Assembly: GCF_035046505.1 (NCBI RefSeq) | Contig: NC_089825.1 | Location: 2,693,029-2,757,028 of the forward strand | DNA: 64,000 nt | Reading direction: 5' to 3' | DNA from: Tiliqua scincoides | Lineage: Eukaryota > Chordata > Lepidosauria > Squamata > Scincidae | Part shown: one piece after another, positions 12,501-24,500 of the stretch | Layout of the letters: the number at the start of each line of letters is the position of its first letter | Numbering within the stretch: position 1 is the first letter of the stretch | Position numbers and translations under genes: made by a program | The notes under the pieces: model-generated | Seen by the model: the letters and a program-made list of their open reading frames with translations, nothing else | Told to the model about the DNA's origin: nothing | The model's database searches: none

Positions 12501-15500
12501 TGGCTTCCTAATGAATTCATAAGAACATAAGAACAGCCCCACTGGATCAGGCCATAGGCCCATCTAGTCCAGCTTCCTGTATCTCACAGCGGCCCACCAA
12601 ATGCCCCAAGGAGCACACCAGATAACAAGAGACCTCATCCTGGTGCCCTCCCTTGCATCTGGCATTCTGACATAAATTCCTCTACCTCTGACCTTGTTTT
12701 AGAACAGGTGTGTGCTTTGATCAGGTACAGGAGGTGTAGGGAACAGGCTGAATTCATAACTCAAGGAGGAGTCCTAGAGAGCTCATGAACAGGAGTTCTT
12801 CACAGATTGCCTCATGCCAGGGGACTGGCTTCCAGCCATGTTGCCTGAATTATGACACCTGCAGGACTTGATGCTCAAATGTGAATGTGTGTAGGGGAGA
12901 ACAGGCACTTGTCAAACAAGTACAGAGAGCTGTAATGGATTGGTGGCTGTGTTAACACCTCTGACCAATGTCTGTTCCCTGAAACAACAGTCATTCTGGC
13001 ATGTACTAAAGCTGCCTTACAGATGAAACATGGAGTTGCTCCACATGATTGCTGGGTACTGGAGTCAACAAATATTGGTTTGGCCTACTAACCAACCATT
13101 ATTAGTGATTCTCACCAACTCTTGACCCCTCAAGTTCTTTGGGAGAGAAGCCGGTTTTGTTTTGGTCTGTACTGAGAAGGGTAAAACCTTCAGAAGCATC
13201 TCCTGCTACTTGAAAGAGGCTCCTTATGTTGTCAACTTCTCCACATTGCAGTGCAAAGGAGAGCTATGCATGTCAAGCTCTGGGGATCATGCAAGACCAA
13301 AGATCATTTGCTGCTGTCAAGCACCATTTTTTTCTATTTGTGGAAGCCTAGCCACAGTGTTGTAAAATTGGACTTGTTCATTCTTTGACATTCCTTTGAT
13401 GGTAGATGAGATAGAGCACAAACCCAGGTCTCCTGGAAGCCCTGTTCCCTGGACAGCTGCTGGGCCACACTTGCTGTTTGTTATTACTCATGGCCAATTC
13501 ATGTTCTCTAGGCATCCACCCATCCTCTCATTGAAGCTTTTGTCCTACCACTGTACTGTTTGCTTCAGCATATCCCAAACTTACAAAACTTCAGATACTG
13601 AGCTTGGAAAAGCTTACTTAATGTGCAAACTCACTTGCCCCACTTAGTGTAGAATTATTTGTAGAACTGAATTCCTTTTGGGTCTTCTTGTTCAGCATGT
13701 GCACATTTTTGTTGCAAATTAATAATTACCTAACCCGTATCCACCCTTTTTGTGCAGACATCAACAAGCAGCCACAGTGCACTGTGCCGGAAGTGGTTGT
13801 GGTCCACTGATATGTCTGATAATACAGCCTGATGGCTGACTCTGGAACACTGTTTGTCATGGATGCTGAAAATAGCATGTCGGGGATAAATGTTTCTAGA
13901 TGGAATGTTAATTAAATTGCTGTGTATCAACACTTGCTTTAAATCTTGCACTGAAGTATTTCCCAGTTCTAGTCAAGCCTGAAGTGTGTTCCAGTCCATT
14001 TCATGGCATAGCTAATAATAACAGCTAATCATAGCTAATCGTGGAGTGGGAAAGGACATAAAATATTGATTCCAACCCCCTGCCAGTTTGGGCTGTCCAC
14101 AACTACAACATCTCTGATAGATGCCTATTCAGCCGTTGCTTGAAGATGGAGAGTCTACTGCTGTTGAACAGCTAGTACCATCAGGAGATTCTTCCTAAAG
14201 TTGAACCATGTCCTTTGCCGTAATTTAAATCCATTTGACCAGGTCCTACCCACCAGAAAAACTGAGAACAAATCTGCTGCATTTTTCACATGATAGCCCC
14301 TCAGATATTTATAGTTATCATGTCCCCTCATAGGACATGTTCTCCACCCTCCCTCGCCATCCTCTGGACCTGCTTCACACTTCGTCAGTATCCCTCTAAA
14401 CTGTGGCTCCCAGATCTGGGTACAGTATTCCAGGCAGGGTCTGTCTAAAGTAGAATACAGTTGGTGCCATTGCTTCTTGCGATCTAGACACTATCCTTCT
14501 ATTCAAGCGATTCAGCCTTGAGTTTTATTTGCCTTTGCTGCTATGTCACACAGCCACATCATGTTTAATATGTTATCCATTAAAGCACTTAGACCGTTCG
14601 CCATATATACTACTGCTCAGAGAAGTATCCCCAATCTTACGTATGTGTCATTCTTAAATAGTCAGCTTGTCACTTTTCTCTTCTATGCAGGTTGGGGATC
14701 ACAAGTTCAGCGCCCATAGGATTGTCCTGGCAGCCTCCATTCCTTACTTCCATGCCATGTTCACAAATGACATGATGGAATGCAAGCAAGATGAAATTGT
14801 CATGCAGGGCATGGATCCGAGGTAACTGATGCTTCTTGCTGAATTGCAGTGTGCTGTGGTACAGAAACAGCTGTTACGTGAAATGATTTAAAACTCTTGC
14901 CATGGGGATGCCGTAGCCTGGAAGTATGTAAATGAGCATATGAAGCTGCCTTCTCCTGGGTCAGGTGACTGGTTCATCCAGGTCAGAATTGCCTTTGTTG
15001 AGTGCCAGCCAATCTCCAAGGGTCTTTCCCTGCCAACCTGGAGATGCCACAGCCACTCCAAAGTGCTGTGGTGGTCCTGGCAAGCTGCTGGTGGTCTTGG
15101 GAAGCTGCTGCCTCTGACATTAAACCACCTAACAGTGTCTGCAAGTGAAGTAAATATTGTCACCTACTTGGGACAGGGCTGAAAGAAAAGGGGAATAAAC
15201 ATGTTTTTTAAAGAGGGGTACTAGGATGGCATTCTAGAGACTTACTTATTTTGCAGCAAATTCCATATATGGATAATAATCTTATGAAATCCTGCTGTTT
15301 GATAAAGTTTGTCTTCTTTTAACTTGCTCTCTAAGAGTTTGGCTCCTTTTAACTTGCATTCTGATTTGAGTTTTGTCTGTATTAATCTCTGTCTTCCATT
15401 TGATTAGAAGTGTGATGCTTTTGTTGTTTGAAAGTCTGACTTCTCACTGGTATGCAGTGAGAACCTGCAAATTGTAACAGAAACTAGTCAGACTTGTATT

Positions 15501-18500
15501 CTGTAACCTCTTCTGTCAAAGCAGACGTCTTTTGCTACAGCTGACTGTTCCACTCTTCTCTACCATATTTAGTGCATTGGAAGCTCTGATCAACTTTGCC
15601 TACAATGGACATTTGGCTATAGACCAGCAGAACGTCCAGTCCTTGCTAATGGGGGCCAGCTTCCTGCAGCTGCAGAACATCAAGGATGCCTGCTGCTCTT
15701 TCCTCCGAGAGAGGTGAGGGACTCTTCTAAAGACTGAACTGGTTGAATCATAGGACCGGGACACAGCAGGCATCTGAGTCCACCCCGGTCCCCGCAATCA
15801 GCCACATGTACATAAATCCTGCAGAGCACACCCATCCCATGGCACAAGATACTGCATGCAGAGGAGAAGGCACCCGGTAACTTGAGCAAGTAGATGCGCC
15901 AAGCCACACCCATGCAAAGGAAAGCGTTAACCAGTCCCTGCAATTGGGGCCCTGTTCGCCAGCTGCAGGAGGGTTGATGGGTCAGCGCCATGTTCACCAG
16001 CCTGTCCTGTTGCCACAGCACCTCTTTCTTCGTGCTTCTTTTGCCTTCCTGTTAGTACTTCCGTGGGGGTGAGACACGCAGTGTTTCTTAGAGTGTGTTT
16101 GTTTGACGGGAGAATTTGAAAATATGTGACCTCCTTAGAGACCAGAGCTCCTTCCCCGACTCCTCAATTGGATTTAAGCCAGATCATTGTCAGGTGTGGG
16201 GGAAAAAGTCAGTGAACTGGGATGACCTACAGCCATCTTGACTAACCTGCTACTGCAAGTGTTACTTAGTGGTTTTCTTGTGCTTGTGACACAGTCATAA
16301 CCACATCAGTGGAAGAGGGCGTAGGTTACTAGCAATAAAGGAACTTTATTAATTGGGTAAATCATTGAGACCAAAGCACTTGCTATGGTCACAGAGACAG
16401 ATGGAAGGACAGAGTTTGCAAAACAACCCAGTAGTTTTGCTGATTTATTCTTCCTATGCTGAAGGGACTTGGTTTGCGAACATTTCCACATCCACCCGCT
16501 CTGGATTTACATGCATCTCCATATGTCTCTTCTATGTTAAAGTATCATCTGTGCTATTCGGTCTTTCCTGGAGAAAGGATGAGCTTCAAGGGTAACAAAG
16601 ACAGTGAGAGTGGTTTGCTTAAAGCTGCTTGATGTGTTTTATGGAGACTTTAATCTGAGGCTTAGTTCTCCCAAACTGCTGAAAGTCTCTCTGACTGGCC
16701 ACATTGTGTTCGGTTTGAGGTGGGGTTCACGTGACAGAATGCTATGCCGTACTGAAATGCATTAAAATCACTACCCAGTGAAACTAGCATGTTGTGAAGA
16801 AGTTCGCCTTTTTCCCCTAACATGTTAGTTTTCTGTGTGAATGGTACAGACCAAACACAGGATTGCTCCCTGATCTGCTGTTTGTGAGAATCGGGTCACC
16901 TGTGAACCCAGCAGTCTTTCTGCTGCATTTCCCTAGCCCAGAATTTTTTTGTTTCTCCTCCCCAAAGAGCCCATAATGCTGATCTTGATTTCTTCAAATT
17001 CTTCTGTTTCGTTTCGTTTGTTCTCCTGGTATTTCTTCTAGGAAGGTTCTTTATTATTTGTAGTTAGAGGTCTGTCATCATGGCTGAGACTCTGTATGTG
17101 CTCAGAGGGAGGGCTTCAGGGATCCCTGTGAGCATGGGCCAGCTCACACCACCTTGTGATGAAACTGATGTGCAGGTTTTGCCCTTTCTGCCACAATGTC
17201 CACACACAACCCTGTTCTTGCCTTAGGAATGAATGCCCACCATTCACTTGTATGGAACACGGGAAGAGGGGTGCACTTGGCACTGCCATAAGGATGAGAA
17301 CTACACTTGTTTCCTCCTCCCCACTCTTCTGCTGAGAATCAAGCTGAGTCATCTCTGCAAGGCCATTCCTGGGTCCTGTCTCTTGGTCACTCTCAAGCGT
17401 AACAAATGTTGGCACTGGCGTTTATACAGATAATTTGTGCCTGATGAATCATTTCGAACGTCGCTGACCAACCTCTTTTTAACATGCTTCGTCTCCTCTG
17501 CTCTGTTCTTTGCATCAACCTTAAAGGCTTCACCCAAAGAACTGCCTGGGGGTGCGCCAGTTTGCCGAAACCATGATGTGTGCCGTACTCTACGACGCAG
17601 CCAACAGTTTCATCCACCAGCACTTTGTGGAGGTGTCCATGTCTGAGGAGTTCCTGGCCCTGCCCTTCGAAGATGTGTTGGAGCTGGTCTCCAGAGATGA
17701 ACTCCATGTTAAAGCAGAAGAACAGGTATCTGCCACAGGGGTGGCATGTCTAGGACATGATTTAGAAAGTTCTGAAGTAGACTCGGGTGCAGACAGACCA
17801 GCTGCTGCCCTGTCAGCTTCTTGACACATTTTGGAGGGTTGCAGGTCTGTGACCAAGCAGATGCTTTGTGTGCAGAAGGGCCCAGATGCAGCCCCTAGTG
17901 TCTCTGGTTGCAATGCTTGGGAAAGACCTCCACCTGAGAGTATCTGCTGTTCGATTATGGCAGTGTTGGGCTTGGTGGCACAATAGCCTAATGCAGTGCT
18001 GGGGTAACTTAATTAGATCATAGCCATTCCCACCTGTCCCTGCCTGAGGCTGCAGGAAAAGATGTGAGAGGCAGAAGGAAGGGAGTGTCCACGTTCCCAG
18101 TAGGGTCTTGCTCCCTGTTCACACCAAAAATGGATTCTAGAGCTCACCTGCTTCCCGCCCATGACAACATCTGTTTGAACATACTGACAAAAACCAAAAT
18201 AGACTTGTGTGGTTGAGGAACGGAAAGCCTTTTTGATAGCATTCTAGTCATCTCCCTCTTGGTCCATTGAAACTGGTTGGCAACCTTCAGTCTCGAAAGA
18301 CTATGGTATAAGCCTACAGCACCCGGTATTCCCAGGCAGTCTCTCATCCAAGTACTAACCAGACCTGACCCTGCTTAGCTTCCGAGATCACAGGAGATTG
18401 GGCATGTGCAGGGTAATCCTGGCCCATCTAGCTGCCCTCTGAGGCCCTGAGCAGAGGTCTTGCTCCTTGCGGTCCTGTGACTGGCCTTTCTGCACATCAA

Positions 18501-21500
18501 GTACGTGCTCAGTCCCTGAATGATGCTAAGGCAAGTTGCAGGAGAGTGAGAGTAGCAGGCTGGCCCAGGAAAGGCCCTCCGGGTCAGGTGGCTTGTACTG
18601 GGCAGATGTTTGGTGGGAAGGACATAGAATACTGAGAAGAAGGGGATACCAGCAAACTGAGGCATTGGAAGTGGATGAAAGGAGGGCGCCCTTGGCCCAG
18701 CAACCACTCTGCTTTTTTGATATATCCCTTTTCTTGATTCTGAAAAGAGTTTTGAACCTTTAAGGACAGATAGTTCCCTCTCCTCCCCTTAATATACACA
18801 TAGAGATGCAGTGCAGCCCATAAACTCAGAGTGGGATTTGAACCTGGGTCAGCAGCTAAATCCTCCAGCATTCCTTCTGCTGACAGATACCTAAGAACAT
18901 AAGAACAGCCCCACTGGATCAGGCCATAGGCCCATCTAGTCCAGCTTCCTGTATCTCACAGCGGCCCACCAAATGCCCCAGGGAGCAGGGGCCTTTTGAC
19001 CAGGGTCCCTCCTCTTCTTCCGGCAGGTCTTTGAAGCTGCCTTGGCCTGGGTGAGGTACGACCGTGAGCACCGAGAGCCCTGCTTGCCAGAACTCCTGTC
19101 TAAGATCCGGCTGCCCCTTTGCCGCCCACAGTTCCTCACGGACCGCGTGCAACAAGACGACCTCGTTCGCTGCTGCCACAAGTGCAGGTGGGTGTGGCAG
19201 TGTGTGTGTCTCTGCAGCAGAGTTGGGAGGGGGTTGTGTGACTAGGGAGCATAGGGGCAGTGCCAGGCACAGAGCCCCAAACGTGAAATCCTTTCTCCAT
19301 CATGCAGGCAAAACAGAGAGGGAGTTATCCTCCGGATGACCCTGCCTGTGCAGACTGTGGAAGTAAGAACATTGTCGTGATTCTGTCTCTCCCTCTTCTA
19401 TCTTCTCTGCCCCTGAAGTTCAGCACAGGCAATGCAGTGCTGCTTCTTGCCCTCTGTGTCTTGGGCCTGAGCCAGGAGACCCTATTTTCTTTACTTCTCC
19501 ATTCTTTGCATTGCACAGAAAGAGGTGGCATTTCAGATATGGCAAGTATAGCTTGGCCTTTTTCAGTCATGAAACTCAGGTGGCTTAAATGAAGTTTCCA
19601 GAACTCCTAACCACACACTGACCAGACCTGGCCTATTTAGCTTCTGTAAAATGACTATTGCGTGCCTTCAACTCATGCTTTGGGACTTGAGATCCCATGC
19701 TTGGGAGGCAGAATTCTGAACTACCATCTTTGAATGCCTGCCCTTGTATGTAAGAAGCTGTCACATCCTGGAGAGAACGTTGCACAGCCTTGCCCCAAAC
19801 ATGCTTATCTAATACATACATGTGGTGGTGGTAGTGGGGTTTTTGCATTTTTATCTTGCTTTGCATCCAAGGAGCTCAGGGTGGTATACAAAGTTCTCCA
19901 CTGCCCAGATAGACAGCCTTGCGTGGAAAAGCTGAGAGAGGGTAATATCTGAATGGGGATTAAACTAGTGTCTCTCCTCTGTCAGTTGAAAACTCAGGCC
20001 ACTACACCACATTGTGTGTGTGTGTGTCTCTCCCCCCCCCCCCCACATTCTGAAATGGCACAGTCCCGAATTCAGCCACTGCAGTCTGTCCTTTTGTCAT
20101 CCTGCATAATATGAAGGACAGCTGTGGCACATCACAGAACATGAAGAGGTGTGGCCCTTTGCTGTCTGCCTTCAGGGTTCCCACAAAATCCAAGGTAGAG
20201 GACTGATTCACAGGGGCATGTACATATTGTGGACTGTCCCACATTGGAAGGTTTTGTAAGGGAACTCACAGTCTCCATCCTGCTTTTGATCTGTGATCCC
20301 ATTTTCATTCATTCAAATCATTGTTGAAGTTTGCAATAAAGTGATTAGTATGTCTGTATGAACATGCTGTGATCCAAAGGTGCAAGAACTTAAAACTGAT
20401 ACTTAAAATAACATCCACAGTTTTCCTGCTTCAGGATCAAGGGCTTTCCTAACAGAGTGAGGAAACTGAATGCTACACTATATGTAACAGCAGGCAGGAA
20501 GGAGTGTGAAGTTTTGCCTGTTGAGTTGCTCTGACTTTAAATTGTTAATTCGCCAGAGCAGATTTTGTCCTTATGAGACAGGTCATAAGGTTATATTCAT
20601 CTTAGAAGTTATATTCATCTTAGAGATGACATACTGAGAATAGCTTGGCCAGCAATCTACATGTGGATTTATATAACATTTTACTGCTCTACTTTCAAAC
20701 CCTTTTGTGACAACTTCTGATACCAGAAATACTGAGGGAGGGAGAGGTTGTCCTGTAGGGCCCATATCCTCCTCTACTTGTGTGGCTGGAAGTGTGTGAG
20801 AGAGACTGGTATGAAAACTTTCTAAGTTTGCACTAGCCCAACTTGAATGAATTTGCTGATTTTATGAGTTATTTTCCTTCCGTTAACCATGGAAGAAGAG
20901 AATCCATGCAGATCATCAGCACCCTGGTGCTGGAGACTCTGCTCACCTCCACTCCTCCCCTGAGCTACTTAGATTTCTCTGACCATTTTCAAGCTACCTT
21001 TGCTGCCATACAAGCTAAAAAATAGTGTGGTTTTGGCAGTAAAACCGAGATATCTCAGGACACTGAATTCTCTGCCAGATCTGCAGTTGCATATGCAGTG
21101 CAATTGTAGACATGTTATTGGCACACAATTCGAGTTGTTGGTATAGACCGGGGTGGGGGCGGCAGAACTTTGCTGTTGGAAGAAAAGGGTACATTGTTAT
21201 TGCTGGCAGGTGGTGACCAAGGAGCCAGTTAGAGATTGAGGCACTTGAAGTGTGTTGTCTCCTATTAACCTACAGCATTATCAAAGTATGAATGGATAGA
21301 GGTGTTTGAAAAGTTATTTATTTTACTTAGAAGTAAACCTATTGTGTTCAGTAAGAACACAGTAAGTTCTAGCTATAAGTTCCACAGTAAGTTCTAGCTA
21401 TGGAAAAGCTTTTTTCTCATCTGAAGTGTTGCATTCTAAGTTCTGCACTCACCAGGCTATGGCTTGGCCTTTAATTCCAGAGACCTTGTGGATGAGGCAA

Positions 21501-24500
21501 AAGACTATCACCTCATGCCAGAGCGGCGACCACACCTCCCAGCCTTCAAAACCCGCCCCCGTTGCTGCACTTCCATCGCAGGCCTCATCTACGCCGTGGG
21601 AGGCCTGAACTCAGCAGGTATCTTTCAGTTCTGCTGCCGGTTCTGGATCTATGCTGCGATGCGTGCAAAGCAGTCTTTTGGGATACATGTGAATTTAAAC
21701 TGGTTATGAACTGATCTGTCATAACCTGCCAGCTCCGGGAATTGCAGTTTAGTGTGGAGTGTTAGAATTATTTATTTTTTGAAAGAAATTAGGAGAAGAA
21801 ATCTTTATCTTGGAGTGGGAGAGGACCCCAGACTGTAAATCCATACTGTAGCCAGTTTGTTTTTGGGTACCTTGAAGATGATGTGCGCTCAGTTTCCAGG
21901 CTAATCCCATTTATCTAGAGCAGGGGTGTCAAACTCGTTTCATACCAAGTGCCTAACATGATGCCTGCTGAGGGCCAGAAGTGATGTCATTAGGCAGGAA
22001 GTGATGTCATTGAACAGTTCATAATCAAAAATAAGCATTTTTTCTCACTTAGGCATTCATTAGCTGCAAATGACAGAAGAGAAAATACACAAATCTTGAT
22101 CATATTTCAGAATATAAGAGAGCTCAATTTTCATGTGGGCTGCCCTTGCAGCAGTAACACTTCAGCACTGCTCAGCAGCTGAGAGCCTGAGGGCCGGATA
22201 AAAAGCTTCCGTAGGCTGCATCCGGCCCCCAGACCTTATGTCTGACACCCCTGATCTAGAGGGCAGATGCCTGATTGTACCTCACATCCAGGTTTCCTCA
22301 AGGATGGAGAAGATAAAAATTATATTATTTAATTTCTCCTGTGTCTCTCAATGAGTGTTCAAAAGTACAAAAGAATACAGAGTATGAAAGCAATAAACCC
22401 AGGCCCATCCCTTCCCCAGCAATGCTGCTTCCCCATTTGTAGCCTAGACATTCCTCTGGGTGAGCAGTGGGGCAGCATCTTCTGTGATTTCTCCTTCCAG
22501 GTTGTCTTGATCTCTTGGCAGTGGCACTCAGCCTACGTCCAGGTCAATCCAATAACAAAGAAGGCTAAGGGAAAACAAATTAAACATTTAAGGTGCTACA
22601 AGATTATTTGTGCAAAAGACTTAACGCGAATACCCTCTGGTACAAATTTGAACAGCAGTGGTAAAAATGCTTTTTTTTGGTAAAAAAAGTGGTAATGCTC
22701 TTCATTAAGAGCATACATCTGGAAATGCCTGCCCATGTAGGAGTGTTTTCAGTGCCCATCTGAAAGCGGGCAAGAATGGGGCCAGATGCTACTCTCTTGG
22801 GAAGGTAATTTCAGATCACAGTGGCGAAGGCCCCCTTTCGTGTACCCATTCATCACAGATTGGACAGCAGGGATTCAGTACGGAGTCTTCAGGCAGGCTC
22901 ATAATGCGTGGAAGTGTTTCTTGAGATGCTCTGTTTCCAGACCATTTAAGGCTAAAGATCACAATCGCCACCTTGAACTGAAACTGGGAGCAAATTGCTA
23001 ACTAGCAGATTAGTGAGGGGTTAGCTTAAGGTGGTTTAATCAAAGCACAGTGGCTGAATTCTGAACCGCCTGAAGCCTCTGAGCAAGAACATCACTATGT
23101 AAAAATGAAACGGGGGAACCCAACTTATGTTCTGCCTTTCCATTTGCACTCTCAAAGCAACCTGCAAAATATACATAGAACAATAACAGTGGATCAAGGC
23201 CAAGGATTCCAACAATCAGAAACATCCCAACCATGCAATGGAAAGTTGGTGCTGGAAGCATCTCTTTTCTATTTGGTCACTGACAACCCTAACAAACCTG
23301 TCAAGTTATAGGCAGTGATGAACATTTAGGATTCTAGTTGATGCATGAAATGGAAGCTGCAAGAGAACAAAAAATGGGGTAGTGCCTCCCCAGACACCAT
23401 AAAGTTAAAGCAGAAGCAAGCTGTCAATAGTATCTCACTGATATTCTGAACTGTAATTCAGTTCAGTTCAGTAAGACCTTTATTGGCATAAAGTGAACTG
23501 TAATGAGATGCAGTAAATAGGAGCCTACAGTCCAAGAACTAAACTTCAGGTCCTGCTTGGCAGTGCAGAATGACCAAAGCTGCCAGTTCTTGAGCAGTTG
23601 GCTTCCTACTGGGCCAGACCTTCTGCTCAGAGGATGGAGCCTAAGTGTGCTTTTTAAACTTCATTTTATTTTATGTATTTGTATTAGTCTTTTCTGACAC
23701 TGTTTCTGTCTCGATGAGGCAGCTATGAATTGAGCCTTCAATTGCACTTATCACTTTTTAAAATGTGAGCAGCAAATTTCTATGCAGGCGACTCGCTGAA
23801 TGTGGTGGAAGTATTCGACCCCATTGCCAACCACTGGGAGAAGTGTCAGCCGATGACGACTGCTCGCAGCCGGGTGGGCGTTGCCGTGCTGAATGGGCTC
23901 TTGTATGCCATTGGTGGATACGATGGGCAGTTGAGGCTGAGCACTGTGGAAGTTTACAACCCGGAGACAGATTCGTGGTCCAAAGTGGGGAGCATGAACA
24001 GCAAACGAAGGTGTGTGTGAGGACCAGGCATGCCTGGGAGCAGTATGGGGGGAGGGGAGCAATGTGTCTGTGATCAGGAGCCCCCGTGATCCTGCACATC
24101 CTGTTGCTTCAGATCATGAAGGCAGGTGAAGGGAGTCACATCAGTCCTCCCTTCCTCTTCCTGTTTGGGTAGGGGACCTTGACGCAAGTGGGAGGGGTTG
24201 TTCTGCCCTGTCATATCTGTGGGACGATGCCATCCTTGCTGTCGGTCAGCACCTGAATAGCTACAGTCCATCAGAAATGAGATGTGCCAATGAAACTGCA
24301 GGTGGCTGGGATCTCTCGGTTCAAGTAACTTCCAAGGCTGAGTGAGGTTGTACAAGAGTGTGTGTGTCTTGTCTTTGGGTCTCAGTTTCCCCTTTCTGAA
24401 ATGTAAGTTATCAAGCTCTACCTCAGAAACTTCTTCCAGGAAGGAAAAAATGTCATTGAAAATGACATAATTTTGTGCCTTCCCAGCATGAATCTACCCA

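Larger units (their letters stand above)
6118..14690 (+). other. KLHL18 intron 1
   Basis: Begins in the CpG island. Holds a CR1 tail piece, a 528 bp palindromic-family element, an old GGCTTACAA repeat, a 75 bp palindrome, a hAT-like element, a CR1 tail and an old CR1 piece. I see nothing in 9060-11820 and 12710-14030. Confidence 0.6.
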
